A stretch of 58,682 nt of DNA from Competibacteraceae bacterium UBA3908 (GCA_002391525.1 DGFE01000023.1:1-58682), one strand, 5' to 3'; positions 32,464 through 40,625 are shown, numbered from the stretch's first letter. The notes: generated by a model not told the origin, from the letters alone. Numbers and translations are program-made.

Positions 32464-33263
32464 CCGAAGGCGCCGCCGCCTGGACTCGAACCGTCCGCCG
32501 TTTGTGGCGGGCGCCGTTGGTGGCGCTGCACGTACTGGCCGGCGTCGGCGTGGCCGCCCTGTTGCGGCCAGGGCGGGATGGAACGGTTTCCTGCCGGCCG
32601 TTGGCCATCTGGAGCCGGCTGCTCTGCCGGATCATCGGGGTACGGATCGTGGTGAACGGAACGCCGCGAGCCGGGGCGGTATTGTTCGTCGCCAATCACG
32701 TTTCCTGGCTGGACATCTTTTGCATCGCCACCGTCTGTCCGACCCATTTCCTGGCCAAGCGCGAGGTGGCGGACTGGCCGTTGTTCGGCTGGTTGAGCCG
32801 GCGGGCCGGTACCGCCTTCATCCGCCGCGGCGGTGACAACGGCGCGGGCGAGGCAGCCGAACAACTCGCTTGGCGCTTGCGCAACGGCGGTCGGGTGCTG
32901 GTGTTTCCCGAGGGAACCTCGACGACCGGCGAGACCGTGCGCCGGTTTTTCCCGCGGCTGTTTCAAGCCGCCATCCACGCCCGTTGCCCGGTGCAGCCCA
33001 TCGCCCTGCGGTATCCACATCCTTGCGGCCCGCATCCGAACGTGCCTTTCGTGGGCGACGCCGACTTTTTGCCGCACCTGTGGCGGTTGCTGGGAGAGCG
33101 TCGGATCGTTGCGGAACTCTGGTTCCGCGAGCCGTTGCCGACCGGGGATCAGACCCGTAATGGTTTGGCCGACCGGGCCTATGCCCAGATTTGCGCGGCT
33201 TTGTCCAGGCCGGTGGGGGAGCAGCCATCCGCGCGGACTATCGCACCGGTTGGCGGTCGTTGA
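32460..33263 (+). CDS. olsA: Lyso-ornithine lipid acyltransferase (OlsA, PlsC family)
   Basis: This acyltransferase adds the second fatty acid to lyso-ornithine lipid. The product is 267 residues with a short hydrophobic N-terminal segment (about 19-35) and the PlsC motifs NHVSWLD (block I, His-x4-Asp, about residues 78-84), FIRRGGDNGAGEAAEQL (block II) and FPEGTSTTG (block III). The GTG start at 32460 overlaps the olsB stop. The 3' end overlaps the convergent rsmJ by 26 nt. A lysophosphatidic acid acyltransferase role cannot be excluded from sequence alone. Confidence 0.88.
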   Translation: MTEGAAAWTRTVRRLWRAPLVALHVLAGVGVAALLRPGRDGTVSCRPLAIWSRLLCRIIGVRIVVNGTPRAGAVLFVANHVSWLDIFCIATVCPTHFLAKREVADWPLFGWLSRRAGTAFIRRGGDNGAGEAAEQLAWRLRNGGRVLVFPEGTSTTGETVRRFFPRLFQAAIHARCPVQPIALRYPHPCGPHPNVPFVGDADFLPHLWRLLGERRIVAELWFREPLPTGDQTRNGLADRAYAQICAALSRPVGEQPSARTIAPVGGR

Positions 33264-34110
33264 GCAGATATACATCGAAACGGGTATTGGGCGCGATGAT
33301 CCGCAGGGTCGGCGGCGGTCCGGTCAGCGACGGGGCCAGACGCGGCCGCTTCACCACCACCCGCCACCGGGCGCAAGCCAGCGCGACGGTCAACAAGGCT
33401 GGTGCGTCCGCATCGTCTCCAACCAATTGCCGCAGCAGCCGCATTTCCTTTTTGACCAGCGCCGATTTCCGGCGATGCGGATACATCGGGTCCAGATAGA
33501 CGACCTCCGGGCGCTGGTCCGGAGCGAGCCGGCGCAGGTAATCCCGGCTGTCCGCCACGCACAGGCGTAGCCGTTCCGCGACGAGGGGACCGATCTCTAG
33601 ATCCCGGGCGGCCCGCCGCAGACCGTCGCGCAGCAGGGCGGCGATGATCGGGCAACGTTCTATCAAATACACCGTGCAACCCAGACAGGCCAGTACGAAG
33701 GCATCGCGGCCCAGGCCGGCGGTGGCGTCCACCACGGTCGGCGCGGCGGCGCCTTTCAGCCCGACTGCCCGGGCCAGCGGCTGGTTGCGGCCACCGCCGC
33801 AGCGGCGTCGATGAGCGGTTGCTCCCGCCGTGAAGTCGATAGAGAACGGTCTGGGCGCGCCGGGAGCGGATTCCCGCAGTTCCAGGCGTTCGGGGGTCAA
33901 ATTGAGATAGTGCGTGAAAGCAGCGGTGGAACCGGTGACCAAGGGCAGCCCCAGTTCGTCAGCCAGTAGGGTGGCCGCCATCGGGCAAGCGGATCCTTCC
34001 ACGGCAACCGCGATAGCCGCGGTCGTGGCGACGCTCACGGTGGTCGAGCTCGACGAACCGACCGCTCCGCGTTGACGGGGCGGTGATTCGGCGCGGCCAG
34101 TACGCTTCAA
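33238..34110 (-). CDS. rsmJ: 16S rRNA (guanine-1516-N2)-methyltransferase RsmJ
   Basis: RsmJ methylates G1516 of 16S rRNA. The core is typical: FTAGATAHRRRCGGGRNQPLARAVGLKG, DATAGLGRDAFVLACLG (SAM site), YLDPMYPHRRKSALVKKEMR and RVVVKRP. The longest frame starts at a TTG at 34110, overlapping the phasin stop. The family's N-terminus aligns from about the GTG at 34038 (about 266 residues), so the first 24 residues may not be translated. It lies directly behind phasin 2 and may be read from the phasin promoter. Confidence 0.9.
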   Translation of the reverse strand: MKRTGRAESPPRQRGAVGSSSSTTVSVATTAAIAVAVEGSACPMAATLLADELGLPLVTGSTAAFTHYLNLTPERLELRESAPGAPRPFSIDFTAGATAHRRRCGGGRNQPLARAVGLKGAAAPTVVDATAGLGRDAFVLACLGCTVYLIERCPIIAALLRDGLRRAARDLEIGPLVAERLRLCVADSRDYLRRLAPDQRPEVVYLDPMYPHRRKSALVKKEMRLLRQLVGDDADAPALLTVALACARWRVVVKRPRLAPSLTGPPPTLRIIAPNTRFDVYLLNDRQPVR

Positions 34111-34460
34111 GCGGCCTTGGGCAATACGTCTTCCAGAGTTGCCTTGGCCAGATGGTCCATCTCGGTCTTGAAGCGCGCGCTCATGTCGGTCATCGCCTTG
34201 GCATCGTTCAACAATTTCTGCTGCACGGTTTGCGCGATCTCGGCCTGACGCTTGCAGAAGTCTTGCAGGCTGTTGACATCGGTGATCTCGGCGGCGGCCT
34301 TGAGCTGGTTGAGACCGATATCCAGATAGGATTTGAGCGAGTTCATCTGAAGCACCAACATCTTTTCCAGATTCTTGACGAACAGCTGGTTGGCCTTGAC
34401 CAGCGGTTCCGACAGAACTTGAGGGGTTTCCAGCGCTTTACTGAACAGATCGACGACCAT
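34107..34460 (-). CDS. Phasin family protein (PHA granule-associated), copy 2
   Basis: This 117-residue phasin is paralogous to the protein at 871-1212: same length and charge pattern, and the shared ending (A)MTDMSARFKTEMDHL. The ATG at 34460 has GGAG 9 nt upstream. The promoter and two operator copies lie at 34494-34534. The stop overlaps the TTG start of rsmJ. The two phasins sit in different neighbourhoods, so they are dispersed copies, not a tandem. Confidence 0.88.
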   Translation of the reverse strand: MVVDLFSKALETPQVLSEPLVKANQLFVKNLEKMLVLQMNSLKSYLDIGLNQLKAAAEITDVNSLQDFCKRQAEIAQTVQQKLLNDAKAMTDMSARFKTEMDHLAKATLEDVLPKAA

Positions 34461-34493
34461 GGCAGGCTCCTTGAGAAAACGAACGGTTGGGGG

Positions 34494-34534
34494 TTGCTGC
34501 AATGCAATATAGCGGGATTCTTGCTGCAATGCAA
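34494..34534 (-). promoter_or_regulatory. Phasin 2 promoter with two TTGCTGCAATGCAA operators
   Basis: Two identical 14-mers TTGCTGCAATGCAA (34494-34507 and 34521-34534) start 27 bp apart. On the minus strand the -35 box TTGCAT (34529-34534) lies in one copy, and the -10 box TATATT (34506-34511) touches the other, with a 17-bp spacer. The architecture repeats that of the phasin 1 promoter, where one site covers the -35. PhaR control is inferred. Confidence 0.7.
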
Positions 34535-34679
34535 CATCACGTCCGTTTTTTTCCGGCGGCATCTCTGGCAGGACTGGTGGACACGGACCGATCGCCCGGT
34601 CCGCCCGCACACGGATTCGCGCACCGCCAAAGAGGATTTTGCGGCAAAGCATCATGAGTTGGGGTATCATGGAACACGT

Positions 34680-34709
34680 TTGAAAAAGGTGCGTTAAGAC
34701 ACTGATAAT
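34680..34709 (+). promoter_or_regulatory. Candidate promoter for gltA
   Basis: TTGAAA (34680-34685) and GATAAT (34704-34709) are 18 bp apart, about 85 nt ahead of the citrate synthase start. The 334-nt gap 34461-34794 is thus filled by two divergent promoters with the phasin operators; no gene is seen there. Confidence 0.45.
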
Positions 34710-34794
34710 CGGCGGAATGCCGCTGGCGCTGCCAGCAATCTCGCCAACGAGGTTTGCCTGTTCCGATTCATCGATCCACTCTGGAGGTAACAGA

Positions 34795-36081
34795 ATGACA
34801 ACGATCACCTTTAAGGATGATGCCACCGGAAAAGCGGTGCAGATGCCGGTGCTGGAGCCGACCTACGGCCATCCGGTAGTGGACATCGGCAGGCTGGCCA
34901 AGGAATTCGGGTATTTCACCTACGATCCCGGTTTCATGTCCACCGCCAGTTGCCAGAGCGCAATCACGTATCTGGACGGCGACAAGGGAGAACTGCTGTA
35001 TCGCGGCTATCCCATCGAGCAACTGGCCGAGCGGTGCAATTTCCTGGAAGTCTGCTATCTGTTGCTGTATGGAGAACTGCCCAACGCCGAAAAAAAGCAG
35101 ATTTTCGAGACCAGCATCACCCGACACAACCGGATCCGGGAAAATCTCCGCCGTTTTTTCCACGGTTTCAACTATGACGCTCATCCCATGGCGATGATGA
35201 CGGCCGTGGTCAGTTCGCTCTCCGCCTTCTTCCACGACCGGCTCAATATTCAGGATTACGAAGATCGCATGGTGACCGCCCGCCGGCTGATCGCCAAGAT
35301 GCCGACCATCGCCGCCGCCTGCTACAAGCACAGCATCGGCGATCCCTCGATTTATCCCCGCGACGACCTGAGCTACACCGGCAATCTGCTTTACATGATG
35401 TTCAGCCTCCCCGGCAAGCGCTACGAAGTGAATCCGGTAGCCGAACGAGCGCTGGATGTGTTGTTCACCCTGCACGCCGACCACGAGCAGAATGCGTCCA
35501 CATCCACCGTGCGGCTGGCCGGCTCCTCGGGCACCAATCCTTACGCGGCGGTCGCCGCGGGCATCGCCTGCCTGTGGGGTCCGGCGCATGGCGGCGCCAA
35601 CGAAGCGGTGATCCGAATGCTGGATCGTATCGGCGATGTGTCGAACATCGACAGCTTCATCGCCAAGGTCAAGGACAAGAACAGCGGCGTGCGACTGATG
35701 GGTTTCGGCCACCGCGTCTACAAGAATTTCGACCCGCGCGCCAAGATCATCAAGGAAATCTGCCATCAGGTACTGGACGCCCTCGGGCACGATCCGCGCC
35801 TCGATCTGGCCATGCGCCTGGAGGAGATCGCCCTCAGCGACCCCTACTTCATCGAGCGCAAACTGTATCCGAACGTGGATTTCTACTCCGGCATCATCTA
35901 CAGCGCGCTGAAAATTCCGGTCGAGATGTTCACGGTGATGTTCGCCATCGCTCGCGCCGCTGGCTGGATCAGCCACTGGATCGAGATGATCACCGAGAAA
36001 GATCAGAAAATCGGCCGGCCACGGCAACTTTACGCGGGCCAGGCGCGCCGTGACGTTCCGCCTTTGGGTGCGCGCGCGTAA
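34795..36081 (+). CDS. gltA: Citrate synthase (type II)
   Basis: This enzyme condenses acetyl-CoA and oxaloacetate at the head of the TCA and glyoxylate cycles. The product is 428 residues, the NADH-sensitive hexameric Gram-negative size class. It has the N-terminal domain with LDGDKGELLYRGYPIEQLAE (about 61-80) and the catalytic histidines in LHADHEQNAST (about 226-236) and WGPAHGGANEAV (about 261-272). MGFGHRVYKNFDPRAKII (about 302-319) holds the substrate arginine and GRPRQLYAG is near the end. The ATG has GGAGGT ahead. A long perfect hairpin follows. Confidence 0.97.
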   Translation: MTTITFKDDATGKAVQMPVLEPTYGHPVVDIGRLAKEFGYFTYDPGFMSTASCQSAITYLDGDKGELLYRGYPIEQLAERCNFLEVCYLLLYGELPNAEKKQIFETSITRHNRIRENLRRFFHGFNYDAHPMAMMTAVVSSLSAFFHDRLNIQDYEDRMVTARRLIAKMPTIAAACYKHSIGDPSIYPRDDLSYTGNLLYMMFSLPGKRYEVNPVAERALDVLFTLHADHEQNASTSTVRLAGSSGTNPYAAVAAGIACLWGPAHGGANEAVIRMLDRIGDVSNIDSFIAKVKDKNSGVRLMGFGHRVYKNFDPRAKIIKEICHQVLDALGHDPRLDLAMRLEEIALSDPYFIERKLYPNVDFYSGIIYSALKIPVEMFTVMFAIARAAGWISHWIEMITEKDQKIGRPRQLYAGQARRDVPPLGARA

Positions 36082-36100
36082 TCGACCCGGTAGCCAAACC

Positions 36101-36137
36101 AACGAAAAAGGCGATTCGATGAATCGCCTTTTTCGTT
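36101..36137. terminator. Bidirectional terminator between gltA and dacA-like gene
   Basis: The perfect 17-bp stem AACGAAAAAGGCGATTC / GAATCGCCTTTTTCGTT (36101-36117, 36121-36137) has a 3-nt loop. It has A-runs on one side and T-runs on the other, so it can stop both convergent genes. Confidence 0.9.
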
Positions 36138-36165
36138 GTTGGCCGACGATGGTTCAAGACTGTCG

Positions 36166-37704
36166 TCAAATCCGCCGTTTCGCGTTCTTCTGGGACGGCT
36201 TTGCGCCGACCGGTTCGGCACGGGCGGCGACCTTGGTAACCGCGCGTTTGTCAGGCTTGACCACGGCGACGGTCGCCGGTTTGCCGGTCTTGCCCGTCTT
36301 GGCCGCTGTGGGCTTGCTGGTCGCCGCCGTGGTTTGAATGGGGATTTTGACGACGGTCGATTTGGCGACGGTCGATTTGGCGCGGGTCGATGATTTGGCG
36401 ACGGTCGATTGAGTGCTGGTCGATTTGGCCAAGGTCGCCTTCGCCGGGGTAACCGCTTTGGCTTTGGCGGGCGCCGTCGGTTTGACGGATGCCGCGAGAG
36501 TCTTCGTCTTCGCCACCGCGCGCTCGCGCTTCCTTTCAGTCACCACCGCCGGACGAGCCACGGCCGCACGCGCAGTCGTCCGGGTCGTGACCGGCACGCG
36601 CCGCGCGACGACCGGTTCCGGCTCCTCCTCGGCCGCCGACCACGCCATGACCGCGCGCCCCCTGGTGGTTGGCGCGCGCCGCGCGACGACCGGTTCCGGC
36701 TCCTCCTCGGCCGCCGACCACGCCATGGCGACGCGCGTCGTCGCGGGCGTCGTCACGGATGGCACGCGCCGCACCAGGATCGGTTCCAGTTCCGGTTCCA
36801 CTTGCACCGGCGGCGGCGGGGCCAGGCCATAGCGAGAGAATCCGTAATCCAGCAAATTGCGGGCGTCTTGCCATAGCGTGCCGCTGGTAGGGCTGTTGAG
36901 AATCGCCACGATCAATCGAACGCCGCCGCGATCTACTTCACCGACGAAGCAGCGCCGGGCCTTGAGGGTAAAGCCAGTCTTGCCGCCGCGCGCGCCCTCG
37001 TAGGAGGCGAGCAGCCGATTGGTGTTGCGCACCGGGACCATCCGCCAGTCGCCGTACCAGCCGCGCCCCGATTCGATCCGCAGGGCCGCGTTGCGCGTGC
37101 GCACGATATCCGCGAACATCGGATAGTACATGGCGTAACGGAAAATCAGCGCCAGATCATAGGCGGTGGAATAATGATCGTCGTCGGGCAAGCCATGCGG
37201 ATTCATGAAATGGCTGTTGCGCGCGCCGATTTGCCAGGCCTTGGCGTTCATGAGATTGGCAAATCCGTAAATCGAGCCTCCTGCTCCCTCGGCCAGGGTT
37301 TCAGCAGCGTCGTTGCCCGATTTCAGCAGCAACCCGTACAGCAGATCCTGCGTCGTGACGGCTTCGCCGGCGTGGAGTCCGATGCGGCTTGGAGCCGCGC
37401 TGGCGGCCTGTGGACTGACCAGCAGACGAGCGTTCGGGTTGAGGCGTTCCAACGCCACCAGGGCGGTCAGCACCTTGGTGGTGCTGGCCGGCGGCAAACG
37501 CAGATGAGGTTCCTTGGCGAACAGAACCTCACCCGTGACGGGGTTCATGAGCACCGCGGCGCGGGCGGCGACGGCCGGCTGGGAAGAAAATCCCCAGCCT
37601 TCCTGCCCCAGGACGGGTCCCGTTACCATCCACAGGGCGATTCCCAATATCCAGGATTGCAGCGTCCAGGTATGGGATTCTCCAGAAAAATTAAATAAAG
37701 ACAT
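36166..37704 (-). CDS. dacA: D-alanyl-D-alanine carboxypeptidase (S11, PBP5/6 type) with Lys/Ala/Thr-rich tail
   Basis: The product is 512 residues; PBP5-type enzymes are usually about 400. It has a signal peptide (cleavage near VLG-QE at about 34). The penicillin-binding domain has the S11 triad: Ser74-x-x-Lys77, SGN at 129-131 and KTG at 242-244. Residues about 300-512 replace the usual membrane-anchor domain with a low-complexity tail. That tail has PEPE-rich repeats (AMAWSAAEEEPEPVVARR twice, about 326-343 and 352-369), then a histone H1-like stretch of Ala, Lys, Thr and Val. It trims pentapeptide stems in the periplasm; the tail may bind the wall or anionic polymer. The gene symbol is approximate. 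Confidence 0.88.
   Translation of the reverse strand: MSLFNFSGESHTWTLQSWILGIALWMVTGPVLGQEGWGFSSQPAVAARAAVLMNPVTGEVLFAKEPHLRLPPASTTKVLTALVALERLNPNARLLVSPQAASAAPSRIGLHAGEAVTTQDLLYGLLLKSGNDAAETLAEGAGGSIYGFANLMNAKAWQIGARNSHFMNPHGLPDDDHYSTAYDLALIFRYAMYYPMFADIVRTRNAALRIESGRGWYGDWRMVPVRNTNRLLASYEGARGGKTGFTLKARRCFVGEVDRGGVRLIVAILNSPTSGTLWQDARNLLDYGFSRYGLAPPPPVQVEPELEPILVRRVPSVTTPATTRVAMAWSAAEEEPEPVVARRAPTTRGRAVMAWSAAEEEPEPVVARRVPVTTRTTARAAVARPAVVTERKRERAVAKTKTLAASVKPTAPAKAKAVTPAKATLAKSTSTQSTVAKSSTRAKSTVAKSTVVKIPIQTTAATSKPTAAKTGKTGKPATVAVVKPDKRAVTKVAARAEPVGAKPSQKNAKRRI
36597..36649 (-). repeat. 53-bp in-frame duplication, copy A (in carboxypeptidase tail)
   Basis: This is identical over the 53 nt I compared to 36675-36727. 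The offset of 78 bp equals 26 codons, so the duplication stays in frame and encodes the second AWSAAEEEPEPVVARR unit of the tail. Confidence 0.85.
36675..36727 (-). repeat. 53-bp in-frame duplication, copy B (in carboxypeptidase tail)
   Basis: This is the partner of 36597-36649 and encodes the first AWSAAEEEPEPVVARR unit. The nucleotide identity suggests a recent duplication. Confidence 0.85.
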
Positions 37705-38222
37705 TTAGTTAGCCTCGTCCACCGTATTGAGTTCAGGCCAGGCCGCCCAGCGTGTTTGGCGGTAGCAACCCTGTCACCACGTTTGCGTGCGGGAACGCGA
37801 TAGTCATCTATTCTGGACAAAAAATTGGCGACCGGCTAGGACTCCGGCTGGAAAATATCACCTCTCGCATGATTTCGGCGGAACTTGCGGAAAGCAGCCT
37901 GGACAAGGATGAATCGCCCGGTGCCGGAGGTGCCATCCGGGTCGCCGGACCGCGGCATGCCATTGGATCGGCATTGTCGCCAAAAGCCGATGCAAGTACG
38001 GGCAGATGCGGGATGGGCGAAGCGCCGTCCGCGCCTACTGGCGCTTTGCGTTATGACCCGTTCCAACAGGACCGGCAGTCTCGCAGGTCCCGCATTCGCG
38101 AGTAATCGTGGAAATACCGGTCGCAGTTCGGCCGGGTCTATGGAATAGCCGGGCATCGGTTGGCGGGAAGACCGTCGCTATTCCGGAGTATGATTTCGTA
38201 GATAGTGACCGCTGCTTGACGA
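37705..38222. other. 518-bp gap without a supported gene
   Basis: Overlapping ORFs of 117 and 106 codons on opposite strands cross this gap. They show no ribosome site, no hydrophobic or domain-like pattern and no resemblance I recognise. The gap lies between the starts of the carboxypeptidase and the 3' end of trmB. The reason for its length is not apparent. Confidence 0.5.
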
Positions 38223-38933
38223 TTATGTACGCTGTATGAACAGTATGTCCCATACATTGTGTCCCAAACGCTGGCCGCGTTGTTCGAATTTGGTCAGAGG
38301 TCGACAGGGTGGCCGCGGCGCGAATCCATTGCCGGTCGCCGCGTTCATCAACCCGGGAGTGGCGTTCAAGACATTCAAAATGAAGTAGGCGTAACTCTCG
38401 CAGTCGGTAGCGACATGGAGTTGTCCCGCTGGTTTTAGTTTACGGACCAGCAGCGCGGCAAACGGTGGCTGGATGAGGCGACGCTTGTGATGGCGGGTTT
38501 TGGGCCATGGGTCGGGAAAGAAAATCTGCACGCGGTCCAGGCATTCATCCGGCAGGTGTTGTTCCAGCACGTCCACGGCGTCGGCGCACACGACCCGAAG
38601 GTTGGTCAGCCCCAGTTCCGCCGCCCGCAGCAGCAAGTGCCCGATACCAGGGCGATGGACTTCGATCCCCAGATAGTCAGCTCCTGGATTAGCCGCCGCC
38701 ATGGCGGTCAGCGATTCACCATCGCCAAACCCGATTTCCAGAATCAGGGAGGCGCGGCGGCCAAACAGTTGCCCTGGATTCAGCATGGCGGCGCCGGTTT
38801 CCACTCCGAATCGCTCCCACAATTCGGCGAGCGCCCGTTGTTGGGCGCGGGTCATCCGACCCTCGCGGCGGACAAAGCTATGGATACGGTGCGACAAATG
38901 AGTACCGGTATTGGGGTCATTGGAAACGGACAT
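38223..38933 (-). CDS. trmB: tRNA (guanine-N7-)-methyltransferase TrmB
   Basis: TrmB forms m7G46 in tRNA variable loops using SAM. The product is 236 residues. The SAM loop LILEIGFGDGESLTAMA (about 63-79), GIEVHRPGIGHLLLRA and the catalytic FPDPWPKTRHHKRRLI (about 139-154) are diagnostic. TRKLTKFEQRG-like PLTKFEQRGQRLGHNVWD closes the protein. The ATG at 38933 follows a short A/G-rich stretch. Its start faces the H-NS-like gene. Confidence 0.96.
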   Translation of the reverse strand: MSVSNDPNTGTHLSHRIHSFVRREGRMTRAQQRALAELWERFGVETGAAMLNPGQLFGRRASLILEIGFGDGESLTAMAAANPGADYLGIEVHRPGIGHLLLRAAELGLTNLRVVCADAVDVLEQHLPDECLDRVQIFFPDPWPKTRHHKRRLIQPPFAALLVRKLKPAGQLHVATDCESYAYFILNVLNATPGLMNAATGNGFAPRPPCRPLTKFEQRGQRLGHNVWDILFIQRT

Positions 38934-39070
38934 GATTTTTAAAGAACTTTTTGCGGCATCGGTCGGATTTGTCGGGTTAATGGGCAGAGCGGTGGCTCTA
39001 TTGAGGCGCTGACTCGCCTATTATCCGGGCTTCGGGTGAATTTGCCAAATCGCGATGCCCATCAAAATAA

Positions 39071-39100
39071 TTGCAGAGACAAAATGAAATGCCCTACAAT
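39071..39100 (+). promoter_or_regulatory. Candidate promoter for the H-NS-like gene
   Basis: TTGCAG (39071-39076) and TACAAT (39095-39100) are 18 bp apart, about 57 nt before the start codon, in an AT-rich patch. H-NS proteins often bind their own AT-rich promoters. Confidence 0.5.
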
Positions 39101-39156
39101 ATTTTTGTGATTTTTATCACGGACTCTTCACTGCGAACATTAACAACGGCAAAAGT

Positions 39157-39495
39157 ATGACTATGAGCAATACTATCGAAGACATCATCAAATCCGCTTC
39201 CATCGAGCAACTCCAGGCTCTGATCAGGAAAGCCGAGGATGAAATCGAGTACAAGAAAATCGATGAAATCGAAGCCACCCGCAACGAGTGGCTTGCGAAA
39301 GCCAGCCAGCTGGGTATGGAGCCAGAGGAGATTTTGCAATACACTGGCCGCAGGCGAAAGTCTTCTGGCAAACCGAAGTACCGTAATCCCGCCAACCCCG
39401 AACAAACCTGGACTGGTCACGGCAAAAAACCGGGCTGGCTCAAGCAGGCGATTGCGAACGGCGCGGATCAAGAGGCTTTTCGTATCCCCGAATGA
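39157..39495 (+). CDS. H-NS family nucleoid-associated protein
   Basis: This 112-residue protein resembles the short H-NS/BpH3-like family. The N-terminal coiled coil (about 8-45, IIKSASIEQLQALIRKAEDEIEYKKIDEIE) dimerises. The C-terminal domain YRNPANPEQTWTGHGKKPGWLKQAI (about 77-101) matches the YRxP...TWxGxGxxPxW DNA-binding motif. It would bind AT-rich DNA and silence foreign genes. Alternative ATGs at 39157 and 39163 are both plausible. It lies 122 nt upstream of tRNA-Gly on the same strand. Confidence 0.9.
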   Translation: MTMSNTIEDIIKSASIEQLQALIRKAEDEIEYKKIDEIEATRNEWLAKASQLGMEPEEILQYTGRRRKSSGKPKYRNPANPEQTWTGHGKKPGWLKQAIANGADQEAFRIPE

Positions 39496-39616
39496 TTCTT
39501 CGCCGGGCATGTTCCCTGACGTTCGGAGCGCCAATCTTGCACCGGTCCTGCTTTATCGTTAGGATACTGGCGTCGCCAGCCTGATTGAATCGGGCGAACA
39601 CGGGCGGAATCATGCC

Positions 39617-39690
39617 GCGGGTGTAGTTCAATGGTAGAACCTCAGCTTCCCAAGCTGATGGCGTGGGTTCGATTCCCATCACCCGCTCCA
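39617..39690 (+). tRNA. tRNA-Gly (anticodon CCC)
   Basis: The cloverleaf is complete. The acceptor stem is GCGGGTG/CACCCGC, the D arm is GTTCAATGGTAGAAC, and the anticodon stem TCAGC/GCTGA closes the loop TTCCCAA with anticodon CCC. The T arm is GTGGGTTCGATTCCCAT and the discriminator is T. An encoded CCA ends at 39690. It reads GGG glycine codons. A strong terminator follows 8 nt downstream. Confidence 0.97.
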
Positions 39691-39697
39691 GTACATG

Positions 39698-39727
39698 AGG
39701 GTTACGTCACGGCGTAACCCTTTTTTT
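39698..39727 (+). terminator. Rho-independent terminator after tRNA-Gly
   Basis: The stem AGGGTTACG / CGTAACCCT (39698-39706, 39713-39721) with a 6-nt loop runs into seven T. Confidence 0.9.
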
Positions 39728-39821
39728 GTTCCATGCATTCGATTTGTCCAGAAGCGCCTCGACAACATCGGTTGGATCCGGTGGCCGGAGCTATCCGACT
39801 TTCCAGGGGAGAACGCCCATC

Positions 39822-40625
39822 ATGATTCGTGTCGCAATCGCTGGCGCCGCCGGTCGCATGGGGCGCAGCCTGCTCGATGCCTGCAAGTCGTCCGAGCGTG
39901 TTCGTTGCACGGCAGCCTCGGAGCACACGAACAGCTCGTTCATCGGCGCCGACGCCGGGGAGCTTGCCGGAATCGGACGATTGGACGTGCCCATCACCGC
40001 CGATCTGACGCCGCTGTCCGACCGTTTCGACGTGTTGATCGATTTCACCCGGCCAGCGGCGACGCTGGCGCATCTGACCCTCTGCCAGGCGGCGGGCAAG
40101 GCGATGGTCATTGGCACCACCGGCCTTTCGGTCGAGCAGAAAGCCGAAATCAGCCGCGCCGCCGAACGGATCCCCATCGTGTTCGCACCGAACATGAGTG
40201 TCGGGGTCAATCTCTGCTTCAAACTGTTGGAGCTGGCGGCGCGGGTGTTGGGCGAAAGCGCGGATGTCGAGATCGTCGAGATGCACCATCGCTACAAGGT
40301 GGATGCCCCCTCTGGCACCGCGCTGGCGATGGGGCAGGTCATCGCGAAAACGCTTGGCCGCGATCTGGATCAGTGCGCGGTCTATGGCCGGCAAGGCGTC
40401 ACCGGCGAGCGCGACCGCGCCACCATCGGGTTCGCCACCGTCCGGGCCGGCGATGTCGTCGGCGAGCATACCGTGCTGTTCGCCGACGTGGGTGAACGCC
40501 TCGAAATCACGCACCGCGCCTCCAGCCGGATGACTTTCGCCAAGGGTGCGGTGCGGGCCGCCGCCTGGCTGGCTGGCCGTCAGCCCGGTCTGTTCGATAT
40601 GCAGGATGTACTCGGCCTGCGTTAA
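39822..40625 (+). CDS. dapB: 4-hydroxy-tetrahydrodipicolinate reductase
   Basis: DapB reduces hydroxy-tetrahydrodipicolinate on the route to lysine and meso-diaminopimelate. The product is 267 residues. It shows the Rossmann motif IAGAAGRMGRSLLDA (about 6-20), VLIDFTRPAATLAHL, and the catalytic block EMHHRYKVDAPSGTALAMG (about 155-173). The ATG at 39822 was chosen because the Rossmann strand must be N-terminal; the frame is open 96 nt earlier. It starts about 100 nt after the tRNA terminator. Confidence 0.96.
   Translation: MIRVAIAGAAGRMGRSLLDACKSSERVRCTAASEHTNSSFIGADAGELAGIGRLDVPITADLTPLSDRFDVLIDFTRPAATLAHLTLCQAAGKAMVIGTTGLSVEQKAEISRAAERIPIVFAPNMSVGVNLCFKLLELAARVLGESADVEIVEMHHRYKVDAPSGTALAMGQVIAKTLGRDLDQCAVYGRQGVTGERDRATIGFATVRAGDVVGEHTVLFADVGERLEITHRASSRMTFAKGAVRAAAWLAGRQPGLFDMQDVLGLR

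Noticed and set aside
39617..39822. Integration site at tRNA-Gly
   Set aside because: The tRNA is complete, followed by a terminator and dapB. No integrase or repeated 3' end of the tRNA was seen.
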